Part shown: positions 33,290 through 39,658 of the stretch, piece after piece
How positions within the stretch are numbered: the first letter of the stretch is position 1
Layout: each line of letters opens with the position of its first letter
Origin: Clostridia bacterium
Lineage (GTDB): Bacteria > Bacillota_A > Clostridia > Christensenellales > CAG-138
Direction: 5' to 3'
DNA: 52,915 bases
Assembly: GCA_017553815.1 (NCBI GenBank)
Contig: JAFZJT010000259.1
Location: 1 to 52,915, forward strand
The notes under the pieces: generated by a model
Database searches by the model: none
Seen by the model: only the letters and a program-made list of their open reading frames with translations
Told to the model about the DNA's origin: nothing
Translations under genes and position numbers: made by a program

Positions 33290-34200
33290 TATTCAGCGAG
33301 CTTTACAGCGCGTATTATACCGTTGTTGCGAATCTCATCGAAATCGCGCTCAGCAGGCCCGTCACAAGGGAGGATATCGCGCGCGAAGCCTCCGAGCACG
33401 CCTTTGATGAGAGCGCCTTTTATATCGAGCAGGCGCTGAGCGAGGAGCGCTGGCAGGTGCTGACCAAAGATGGTGAAACGCCGCTTGAAGGCGCGCCGAG
33501 CGCGCCGCCGACCCTGCTTGAAAAGCGCTGGCTCAAGGCGGTTTTGCTCGATCCGCGGGTGAAGCTCTTCGGCGCGGATATCGAGGCTTTTCCTATGCTT
33601 TTGGGCATCGAGCCGTTGTTTACAAAGGACGATTTCGAGGTTTTCGACAGCTACGGCGACGGCGACCCCTACGACGACCCCGACTATATCGATAGATTCC
33701 GTCTAATACTTTCCGCCCTGCGCGAAAAAAGGCCGCTCGATCTGCTTGTCAACAACCGCAGCGGAAGGCAAAGCCGCATAACCCTGATGCCCGAAGCGCT
33801 CGAATACTCCGAGAAGGACGATAAATTCAGGCTCATCGGGAGCGGCTCGCGATTTGGGGGCGTTGTGAATTTTGCGAGGATAGCGAGCGCCAAGCTCCAC
33901 GAGGGCGATTTCAGAGCGGCGAAGGGCGCAAAGCGGCGCATAAAGGAGGTCTGCTTCGAGCTGTACGACCGAAGAAACGCGCTTGAACGGGTGCTTCTTC
34001 ACTTCGCGCATCTTGAAAAGCAGACCGAAAAAACGGGCGATAGGACCTATCTTGTGACTCTCAAATACGACGAGAGCGACGAGACGGAGCTTGTGATAAG
34101 GCTTTTATCCTTCGGGCCGATGATAAAAGTTGTCGAGCCGGAGAGCTTCGTTTCATTAATAAAACAAAGACTTTTAAAACAGATGGATTGCGAGCTTTAA
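33286..34200 (+). CDS. WYL-domain regulator (second of pair)
   Basis: 304 residues. Helical N-terminal part (REDIAREASEHAFDESAFYIEQAL), an acidic linker (DSYGDGDPYDDPDYIDRF), then a WYL-like domain from about residue 145 (ILSALREKRPLDLLVNNRSG, RITLMPEALEYSEKDDKFRLIGSG) and a C-terminal extension ending FGPMIKVVEPESFVSLIKQ. It is translationally coupled to the first WYL gene. The proteins are different enough to form a heteromeric regulator. The stop codon lies inside a terminator hairpin. Confidence 0.85.
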   Translation: MIFSELYSAYYTVVANLIEIALSRPVTREDIAREASEHAFDESAFYIEQALSEERWQVLTKDGETPLEGAPSAPPTLLEKRWLKAVLLDPRVKLFGADIEAFPMLLGIEPLFTKDDFEVFDSYGDGDPYDDPDYIDRFRLILSALREKRPLDLLVNNRSGRQSRITLMPEALEYSEKDDKFRLIGSGSRFGGVVNFARIASAKLHEGDFRAAKGAKRRIKEVCFELYDRRNALERVLLHFAHLEKQTEKTGDRTYLVTLKYDESDETELVIRLLSFGPMIKVVEPESFVSLIKQRLLKQMDCEL

Positions 34201-34217
34201 AGCTCGCAACTTTTTTT
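34189..34217 (+). terminator. Perfect palindromic terminator of the WYL operon
   Basis: TTGCGAGCTTT (34189-34199) is exactly complementary to AAAGCTCGCAA (34200-34210), followed by CTTTTTTT. It includes the stop codon and separates the WYL transcript from the RNA locus. Confidence 0.92.
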
Positions 34218-34242
34218 CCGTGTTTTTTCCGTTTTCCTGCCA

Positions 34243-34248
34243 TATAAT
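34243..34248 (+). promoter_or_regulatory. -10 element of the structured RNA
   Basis: Exact TATAAT. The -35 region (about 34220-34225, GTGTTT) is poor, so an activator may be needed, for which the WYL pair upstream is the obvious candidate. Transcription would begin near 34255. Confidence 0.6.
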
Positions 34249-34356
34249 TGCGGCATAAACGAAGGACGCGGACGGCATGGCCGCAGTTTTAAGGAGTTAT
34301 CGTAACAAAACCCCGCATCCGCGTTTACATCCCCGTGCGGGGAACCTTGGGCGGAA

Positions 34357-34410
34357 AAGACACACACAGCAAGCTTCACGATCTCATAGGAATCGCAAAT
34401 TTCGTGCCTT
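34357..34410 (+). ncRNA. RNA module M1
   Basis: Closing stem AAGACAC (34357-34363) with GTGCCTT (34404-34410), six of seven pairs with one A-C mismatch. ACAGCAA at 34366-34372. Then a hairpin CGAT/ATCG (34379-34382, 34392-34395) whose loop contains GG, D-arm-like. It is the shortest module (54 nt) and has no T-arm. Confidence 0.7.
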
Positions 34411-34425
34411 GTAACAAGCCCGCAG

Positions 34426-34507
34426 AAGGCGCATACAGCAAACGCATGGTAAGGAAGCCTTTGGCCGAGGCCGAGGCTCGGCGGTTCGATTCCGCACACG
34501 GCGCCTT
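34426..34507 (+). ncRNA. RNA module M2, with canonical T-arm (tRNA/Y-RNA-like)
   Basis: Closing stem AAGGCGC (34426-34432) with GCGCCTT (34501-34507), perfect 7 bp, the length of a tRNA acceptor stem. ACAGCAA at 34435-34441. A GGTAAGG stretch (34448-34454) resembles a D-loop. The central hairpin is AGCCT/AGGCT (34456-34460, 34474-34478). The T-arm is GCGG-TTCGATT-CCGC (34481-34495) with an exact 7-nt T-loop. Five extra bases between T-arm and acceptor strand, the 4-bp T-stem and the lack of an anticodon arm of normal form exclude an ordinary tRNA. Confidence 0.8.
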
Positions 34508-34525
34508 GATAATGCGGACGAAAAA

Positions 34526-34605
34526 AAGACGCGTACAGCAAAGCCGTCAGGGTCGGCAAACGCCTCGGGAAACCGAACGCGCTTGCCGATAGGAAAAGGC
34601 GTCTT
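34526..34605 (+). ncRNA. RNA module M3
   Basis: Closing stem AAGACGC (34526-34532) with GCGTCTT (34599-34605), perfect. ACAGCAA at 34535-34541. The inner helix TCGGCAA/TTGCCGA (34553-34559, 34583-34589) carries TCGG-GAAA-CCGA (34565-34576), a GNRA tetraloop hairpin. A competing D-arm-like GCCG/CGGC hairpin (34543-34546, 34554-34557) has a GGG-containing loop. Confidence 0.78.
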
Positions 34606-34717
34606 GTCCTCTCCGCCCAAGGTTCGCCGCACGGGATGACAGAACGGAGCCGAAGCGAATTCGTCGGAAGGCTTCCGCAATCCGCACAGCTCGCTTGTAA
34701 AAGTCCGCTCGCGCCAA

Positions 34718-34824
34718 ACGGCACTCACAGCAATTTCACGGCTGCCGTCGCGAAAAACCTTCGCGGCAAGGAGTTCAACTCCCCTATTCCCCCGCTGCGG
34801 CTCGGGAAGCGATAAAAGTGCCGT
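34718..34824 (+). ncRNA. RNA module M4
   Basis: Closing stem ACGGCAC (34718-34724) with GTGCCGT (34818-34824), perfect. ACAGCAA at 34727-34733. Inner hairpins: CGCGAA/TTCGCG (34749-34754, 34760-34765) and GGAG-TTCAA-CTCC (34770-34782), the latter T-arm-like. The 3' closing strand can instead pair downstream as CCGTG-TTCG-CACGG (34821-34834), a UUCG hairpin, so opening and closing of M4 could be switched. Confidence 0.75.
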
Positions 34825-34883
34825 GTTCGCACGGGCGGCAACACCAAAACCAACGATAAATAATTAAAGAAAGGGGCAGACCA

Positions 34884-36368
34884 ATGCTTGACCATCTGAT
34901 GAACGAATCCAATATTACCTTGACCGAAAACGGCGCGGTGACCCACTCCACCACGGGCTCGGACTGCCTCGACTTCTTCGCCTCGGCGGGCGCGCTGAGA
35001 AGCGCGAGCGAGGGGCAGATACTCAAGCTCTTCATCCGCGCCTACAACGAAGACGCGGACTCCGCGATGAAGCTGATCTTCTTTGCGCGCGATATTCGCG
35101 GCGGCCTCGGCGAGAGGCGCGTTTTCCGCACCGCGCTCAAATGGCTTGCCGAGAATAAGCCCGAGTCCGCAAGGAAAAACCTTGAAAGCATCGCCGAGTT
35201 CGGCAGATACGACGATCTGCTCGTTCTTATCGGCACGCCGCTCGAGGCGGACGCCGTTCAGCTCATCGACGCGCGGCTCGGCATGGATATCGCCGCGATG
35301 CGCCTTAGTAAGCCCGTTTCCCTGCTCGCAAAGTGGCTGCCCTCGGTGAACGCCTCCAATAAGGAGACCGTTCGCACCGCAAAGCGCCTTGCAAAGCTTT
35401 TGAAGATGAGCGAGGCGGAGTATAGGAAGCATCTTTCGGAGCTTCGCGCGTATCTTCGCATAATCGAAAACGCTCTGCGTGAGCGCGATTATTCCTTTGA
35501 TTACGAAAAGCAGCCCTCGCGGGCGCTGTTCAAATACCGCGAGGCATTCCGCCGCAATGACCTCGAGCGCTACTCGGCCTTCCTTACGGCTTCTATAGCG
35601 GGCAAGGCCAAGCTGAACGCCTCGAACGTGTACCCCTACGAGCTCGTTCAGACCTATCTCGCCTCATCCGTTTTCGGACGGCATGCCGATATTCCCGAGA
35701 AGGAGCGCGCCGCGCTGAACGCGACCTGGGAGGCTCTGCCCGATTACGGCGCGGATGGCGATATGCTCGCCGTTGTGGACACCTCGGGCTCCATGTATAG
35801 CGGGAGCGCGGGCGCTCCGCTGCCCGCCGCGGTGGCTTTCTCGCTCGGGCTGTACTTCGCAGAGCGCAACAAGGGCGCGTTTCGCGGGCATTTCATCGAG
35901 TTTTCGAGGAAGGCGAAGCTGATTAAGCTCAAGGGCGAGACCTTCTGCGACAGGCTTCAGTACGCCGCGTCCTTCTGCGAGGTCGCAAACACCGACGTGG
36001 ATGCGGTATTCAACCTGATCCTGCGCACGGCGGTCAAAAACAAACTGCCTCAGCAGGAGTTGCCGCAGAAGCTCGTTTTTATCTCCGACATGGAGTTCGA
36101 TATGTGCACCAATAACTCCTCTCTCTCGAATTTCGAGAACGCGAAGCGCAGGTTCGCGGAGCACGGCTACGCGCTTCCGAGCGTCATCTTCTGGAACGTG
36201 GCTTCGAGGCACGGTCATCAGCCCGTTCGTATGAACGAGCAGGGCGTGACGCTGGTTTCGGGCGCGTCCCCCGTCCTCTTCTCGATGGTCGCGGGCGGCA
36301 GCATAACGCCGATGAAATTCATGCTGAACGTGCTTGAGAGCGAGCGCTACGCGGGGATCGCCGCATAA
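34884..36368 (+). CDS. Ro60-like RNA-binding protein (DUF2828/TROVE-type helical repeats plus vWA)
   Basis: 494 residues. N-terminal helical-repeat part: STTGSDCLDFFASAGALR, then the family core FARDIRGGLGERRVFRTALK and SIAEFGRYDDLLVLIG, and LLAKWLPSVNASNKETVRTA. The C-terminal von Willebrand A domain begins near residue 290, with the MIDAS motif AVVDTSGSMY and later VFISDMEFDM. This is the DUF2828 architecture, related to Ro60/TROVE proteins that ring-bind misfolded RNAs and Y RNAs. GAAAGGGGC lies before the start. The structured RNA directly upstream is the natural partner. A role in RNA quality control or RNA-damage response is inferred. Confidence 0.85.
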   Translation: MLDHLMNESNITLTENGAVTHSTTGSDCLDFFASAGALRSASEGQILKLFIRAYNEDADSAMKLIFFARDIRGGLGERRVFRTALKWLAENKPESARKNLESIAEFGRYDDLLVLIGTPLEADAVQLIDARLGMDIAAMRLSKPVSLLAKWLPSVNASNKETVRTAKRLAKLLKMSEAEYRKHLSELRAYLRIIENALRERDYSFDYEKQPSRALFKYREAFRRNDLERYSAFLTASIAGKAKLNASNVYPYELVQTYLASSVFGRHADIPEKERAALNATWEALPDYGADGDMLAVVDTSGSMYSGSAGAPLPAAVAFSLGLYFAERNKGAFRGHFIEFSRKAKLIKLKGETFCDRLQYAASFCEVANTDVDAVFNLILRTAVKNKLPQQELPQKLVFISDMEFDMCTNNSSLSNFENAKRRFAEHGYALPSVIFWNVASRHGHQPVRMNEQGVTLVSGASPVLFSMVAGGSITPMKFMLNVLESERYAGIAA

Positions 36369-36385
36369 GGAATCGAATACGAAAA

Positions 36386-36421
36386 GCGGCGGGTAAAGCG
36401 GTTGCTCTGCCCGTCGTTTTA
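36386..36421 (+). terminator. Terminator of the Ro-like gene
   Basis: GCGGCGGG (36386-36393) and CCCGTCGT (36410-36417) form 8 pairs including two G-T, followed by TTTT. It lies 18 bp past the stop and may also act on the convergent gene. Confidence 0.7.
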
Positions 36422-36462
36422 TATTCGCTATATTCTGTTTGCAGTATTCTATATTCTGCCGT

Positions 36463-37233
36463 TTAAACCTTCCCTATCGGTATCTGCGCGCGCATAGCGC
36501 GCACCTCAGAGGGGTCAATCGAAACTGTCAAAACGCTTTCCTCCGCGCCCGCTCGCGCAAGCACCATTCCCCACGGGCTGACGGCTATCGAGTTGCCGTA
36601 GGAAACGTATTTTGCGCTTTCATCCCTCGCGGGGGCGCAGCCGAAGGTGAAAACCTGTTCATCCACGGCGCGGGCGCGGAAGAGAAGCTCCCAATGCATC
36701 GGCCCCGTGGTCATGTTGAAGGCGGCGGGAACGGCCAGAAAGTCGATACCATTCATTCTATGTATGTATGCACCAAAGCGGATATCGAAGCAGATACAAA
36801 CGCCGAATCTTCCGAACGGGGTGTCGAATGTGCTTATCCCCTCGCCCGAGGAAAAGATATCGGACTCGCGGTAACGCTGACCGCCCTTGATGTCCACATC
36901 AAAAAGATGTGCCTTTCTGTGCTTCAAAACGAGCTTTCCGTTTGGATCGAAAACAAAGCAGGTGTTGTAGAGCTTTTCGCCGTCCCTCTCGGGTATGCTT
37001 CCGCCGATAAGGTAGGCTCCGCAGGTCTTGGCGGTTTCACAAAGCATTTTTGCGGCGGCTCCATTCTCGCTCTCCGCGCTTTGAAGAATCGAGCCTTTTT
37101 CATACGGACAGCAGAACATCTCGGGAAGCATTATCACATCCGCGCCCTTTGAAAGAGCGGCAATCTTGGCGGCATGCTTCAGGTTCTCCGCCTTATCTGG
37201 AACGACCTTCATCTGTATCAATGCGATATTCAT
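36463..37233 (-). CDS. Carbon-nitrogen hydrolase (nitrilase superfamily, omega-amidase-like)
   Basis: 256 residues from the ATG at 37233 (a GTG at 37239 is also possible; GAGGTGG is adjacent). The catalytic triad of the family is visible: E38 (MLPEMF), K107 (LKHRKAHLFD) and C148 (VCICFDIRF). NMTTGPMHWELLFRARAVDE is typical of the omega-amidase/Nit2-like branch, which hydrolyses alpha-ketoglutaramate-type amides. The C-terminus stops at AQIPIGKV, roughly 10-15 residues shorter than usual, where relatives continue with a basic and aromatic tail. It may be a recent truncation. It appears to be monocistronic. Confidence 0.88.
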   Translation of the reverse strand: MNIALIQMKVVPDKAENLKHAAKIAALSKGADVIMLPEMFCCPYEKGSILQSAESENGAAAKMLCETAKTCGAYLIGGSIPERDGEKLYNTCFVFDPNGKLVLKHRKAHLFDVDIKGGQRYRESDIFSSGEGISTFDTPFGRFGVCICFDIRFGAYIHRMNGIDFLAVPAAFNMTTGPMHWELLFRARAVDEQVFTFGCAPARDESAKYVSYGNSIAVSPWGMVLARAGAEESVLTVSIDPSEVRAMRAQIPIGKV

Positions 37234-37250
37234 ATCCACCTCATATTAGA

Positions 37251-37282
37251 ACGGCTCCATGAAACGTCTTTCACGGAGCCGT
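37251..37282 (-). terminator. Hairpin after the ArsR-type regulator gene
   Basis: ACGGCTCC (37251-37258) pairs with GGAGCCGT (37275-37282), and TGAAA/TTTCA extends the stem inward past one mismatch. There is no real T-run, so termination may be partial and the amidase gene may receive read-through. Confidence 0.55.
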
Positions 37283-37339
37283 AACACCATGCGTCGGTTC
37301 CGCAGAGCGGAGAGCTAATCCGCTCCGCACGCATGAGGT

Positions 37340-38476
37340 TTAACTATTTGCTTTAACGAGATAGGCTTCAAGATCGGAGAACACATGCTTTACGGCATCG
37401 ATATCGGTGGTGTAATAGGTGCGACCCGAATGCCTTTCCTTGAGAAGCAGTCCGCAGTCGTAAAGCAAGGTGAGATGCCTTGAAGCGTTGCCCGCGTTGA
37501 GGTTCATCTGCTGGGAGATGTTCAGGCAGTAATCGGGATTCAAGCTAAGCCTTGCAAGGATATCGAGCTTCACGGGATCCGAGAAGGCTTTCATTATTTC
37601 GGCAAGCCTGTCGGCGCGCTGCTCGGAATAGCCGTTGGTGTATTCGGGGTATATCGCGGCTCCGATGAAAACGGTGGTCACCTCGTCGTCCGATCCGGGA
37701 ACGAGATCGTAGCAGTAGCCGATCTCATTGAAGAAAAAGAGGCTGACGGCGACCGTGTTTTCAATGAACCTCTCGCTGTCGGGGTCGATACGAACGAGCT
37801 CGAGGAACTGATCGCGCGACATCTTTTTGAAGCTGTAGTCCCAATACTCGGCGGCGTTTGCATAGATCGGAGCGAGCCTGGACATACCCTCCTTGAGCCT
37901 TTCGGAATAGGGTCGAAGAATATCGGCAAGCTTATCGATATAGAAATCGAAATTATCGAGAACGCGGAATGCGTCCATCTTGGCCTCGTGGGGATACTGA
38001 AGCGCATAAAGTTGCTCGAAGAGCGTGGGAACCTCCCTGCCCTGCGCGCTTGTCAGCGAGATGCCTGCATTGGTGAACTCGAGTATCTCAACGCCTTCCT
38101 TTTTCAATTCGTGCCATCGGCGCTTAATCTCCTCGATCTGCCCGTCGAAGTCCGTGTGGGTCAGACCCATGAGGGATAGCAGAAGCACTCTCGCAACGCA
38201 GTTTATTTCGTTCGGTCTTCCGGTCTCGAAGGGCTTGAAGAAGAACTTAACGTCGGGCGATTCAAGATCCAGATCGGCGCAAACCACGTTGGTGAACTGC
38301 TCTGCAAGCATCGCGTTGCTGTTCAATTCGCCTATCTGACTTTGCGTTAACAAGCCGCCGAACTTATTGGTCAACAATTCGGCGGTTTTGATGTATGAGG
38401 ATTTCGTAAAGTACCTGCTTACCATCCCCAAGGTTTCAAGCAAGAGGAAAGGCTCGCTCTTCATTCTGATTTTCAT
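37340..38476 (-). CDS. Large ArsR-type winged-helix regulator
   Basis: About 378 residues. An N-terminal helical region of about 290 residues of unknown role is followed by a C-terminal winged helix (ADRLAEIMKAFSDPVKLDILARL, LNISQQMNLNAGNASRHLTL and HSGRTYYTTD, the wing). This layout with the DNA-binding part at the C-terminus resembles clostridial ArsR-family proteins with a long sensor domain. The start is uncertain: ATG at 38476, TTG at 38482 and ATG at 38464 are all possible, and AGGAG lies 25 nt before the first. Target genes are unknown. Confidence 0.75.
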   Translation of the reverse strand: MKIRMKSEPFLLLETLGMVSRYFTKSSYIKTAELLTNKFGGLLTQSQIGELNSNAMLAEQFTNVVCADLDLESPDVKFFFKPFETGRPNEINCVARVLLLSLMGLTHTDFDGQIEEIKRRWHELKKEGVEILEFTNAGISLTSAQGREVPTLFEQLYALQYPHEAKMDAFRVLDNFDFYIDKLADILRPYSERLKEGMSRLAPIYANAAEYWDYSFKKMSRDQFLELVRIDPDSERFIENTVAVSLFFFNEIGYCYDLVPGSDDEVTTVFIGAAIYPEYTNGYSEQRADRLAEIMKAFSDPVKLDILARLSLNPDYCLNISQQMNLNAGNASRHLTLLYDCGLLLKERHSGRTYYTTDIDAVKHVFSDLEAYLVKANS

Positions 38477-38812
38477 CTGCAACGATTTAGCTATTAAAGC
38501 TCTCCTATTTTTTCTCCGAAATTATTATATCATTATTATTCGTTTTTTGCAACACTCTTTTTGAAAAATTGAATACTTTTTCTCAGATTGATATTTCGTC
38601 CGTTTTTCGCTTCCTCGGGCGGGCGCGAAAAAAAAACAAAAAAAGTTTATAAAAGCGACTACAATTTTTTCGCAATATGTGTTATGATATAGTGGTATTT
38701 ATGGGTATTATGGATAAGCATTGTATTTTGCAGGGCATGCAAAGCTGTTTTTATTGAAAATGCAGATTATTTTGCATTTCGCAGTGTATGCTTTTGCAAC
38801 AAGGAGGACTTG
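38477..38812. other. AT-rich divergent promoter region
   Basis: Separates the divergent regulator and cdaA. It is AT-rich with poly-A runs (38628-38645). Possible -10 sequences for cdaA occur near 38683-38695 (TATGAT, ATATAG), but no convincing -35 pair is seen. No small ORF or RNA is recognised. Confidence 0.4.
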
Positions 38813-39658
38813 ATGCATTTTGATGAGATCGTGAGCGCGATAAGAAACGGTCTCGATCAGCTCCGCTTTCAGGATCTGCTCGACATTCTTATCATTGCTT
38901 TTATTATATATAAAATCATCGACGTTTCGGTAAACTCCAGGGCCTTTCAGCTTTTGAAGGGGCTTGCCGTGTTGCTCATCATAATGCTTTTGAGCGCGGT
39001 ATTCAATCTCTATACCGTCAATTATCTGCTCAATACCCTTCTTGTTTCAGGTATCGTTATAGTTATAGTGCTGTTCCAGCCCGAGATCAGGCGCGGACTT
39101 GCGCATCTCGGCAGATTCCGCTTCAATCTTGCGGGAAGAACCGAGGCGGACGGCGCGGATATCGTTCGCGAGATGACCTCCGTGCTGATAAGGCTCTCAA
39201 AGCGCAAGGTCGGCGCGCTGATCGTTATCGAGCGCGACACCCCGCTTGATGAATACCTCCCCACCGGAACCAGCGTTGACGCGCATATCACAGGCGCGCT
39301 TTTAGAGAATATCTTCGAGCCCAACACTCCGCTGCACGACGGCGCGGTCATCATCCGCGACGGCCGCATACACTATGCCGCCTGCGTGCTGCCGCTCTTC
39401 AGCGACCCGAATATCTCCAGGGAGCTCGGAACGAGGCATCGCGCGGCGCTCGGCATCTCCTCCGTTTCGGACTGCATAACCCTGGTCGTTTCCGAGGAAA
39501 CGGGCGTTATCTCATACGCCGAAAACGGCAAGCTTACCCGCTATGTGGACAAGGCCGCGCTGACCGAGCTGCTCGAGAGCGTGTTCGTGCAGGAGGAAGC
39601 CGAAAAACCGATCTCAGCGTTTACAAAGAGGTTGTTTAAAAATGACAGCAAACGATAA
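38813..39658 (+). CDS. cdaA: Diadenylate cyclase CdaA
   Basis: 281 residues. Three N-terminal spans (LLDILIIAFIIYKIIDVSV, LLKGLAVLLIIMLLSAVFNL and LLVSGIVIVIVLF) place the cyclase domain at the membrane. The DAC domain shows LHDGAVIIRDG and GTRHRAALGISS, the catalytic DGA and RHR motifs, for c-di-AMP synthesis from two ATP. The start at 38813 is 5 nt after AAGGAGG, and a TTG codon precedes it. It overlaps cdaR by 17 bp. c-di-AMP controls potassium and osmolyte uptake and wall homeostasis in Firmicutes. Confidence 0.96.
   Translation: MHFDEIVSAIRNGLDQLRFQDLLDILIIAFIIYKIIDVSVNSRAFQLLKGLAVLLIIMLLSAVFNLYTVNYLLNTLLVSGIVIVIVLFQPEIRRGLAHLGRFRFNLAGRTEADGADIVREMTSVLIRLSKRKVGALIVIERDTPLDEYLPTGTSVDAHITGALLENIFEPNTPLHDGAVIIRDGRIHYAACVLPLFSDPNISRELGTRHRAALGISSVSDCITLVVSEETGVISYAENGKLTRYVDKAALTELLESVFVQEEAEKPISAFTKRLFKNDSKR

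Larger units (their letters stand above)
34332..34635 (+). other. Long-range helix closing modules M1-M3
   Basis: 34332-34355 is complementary to 34612-34635 at 23 of 24 positions (a single G-G mismatch at 34341/34626). CAT (34328-34330) can add three pairs with ATG (34636-34638) across one bulged C. The arms are 256 nt apart. The 5' arm can alternatively form the local CCCCGCA/TGCGGGG hairpin, so two folds compete. Confidence 0.85.
34255..34860 (+). ncRNA. Large structured RNA with four tRNA-like modules, upstream of a Ro60-like gene
   Basis: About 600 nt with no credible ORF but dense, nested complementarity. Leader: small hairpins at 34268-34284 and 34296-34306, and CCCCGCA/TGCGGGG (34311-34317 with 34336-34342). 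Core: 34332-34355 pairs with 34612-34635 (one mismatch), enclosing modules M1 (34357-34410), M2 (34426-34507) and M3 (34526-34605). Then come a hairpin at 34645-34677 and module M4 (34718-34824). Every module has a 7-bp closing stem, a 2-nt gap and an invariant ACAGCAA. M2 has a canonical T-arm. No terminator is seen before the Ro-like gene, so it may be an independent RNA, a processed leader, or both. It resembles bacterial Y RNAs that mimic tRNA, but with several modules. Confidence 0.8.

Noticed and set aside
34426..34507. Ordinary tRNA gene
   Set aside because: The T-arm is canonical, but the T-stem is 4 bp, five extra bases separate it from the acceptor strand and there is no normal anticodon arm. 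A tRNA-like module is the better reading.
34197..34728. Minus-strand open frames of 175 and 114 codons across the structured RNA
   Set aside because: No ribosome sites, low-complexity Arg/Pro/Ser-rich products without recognisable domains, and they overlap base-paired elements that explain the sequence better.
38640..38700. Defined promoter for cdaA
   Set aside because: Several AT-rich -10-like words, but no -35 at acceptable spacing; left as an unresolved region.
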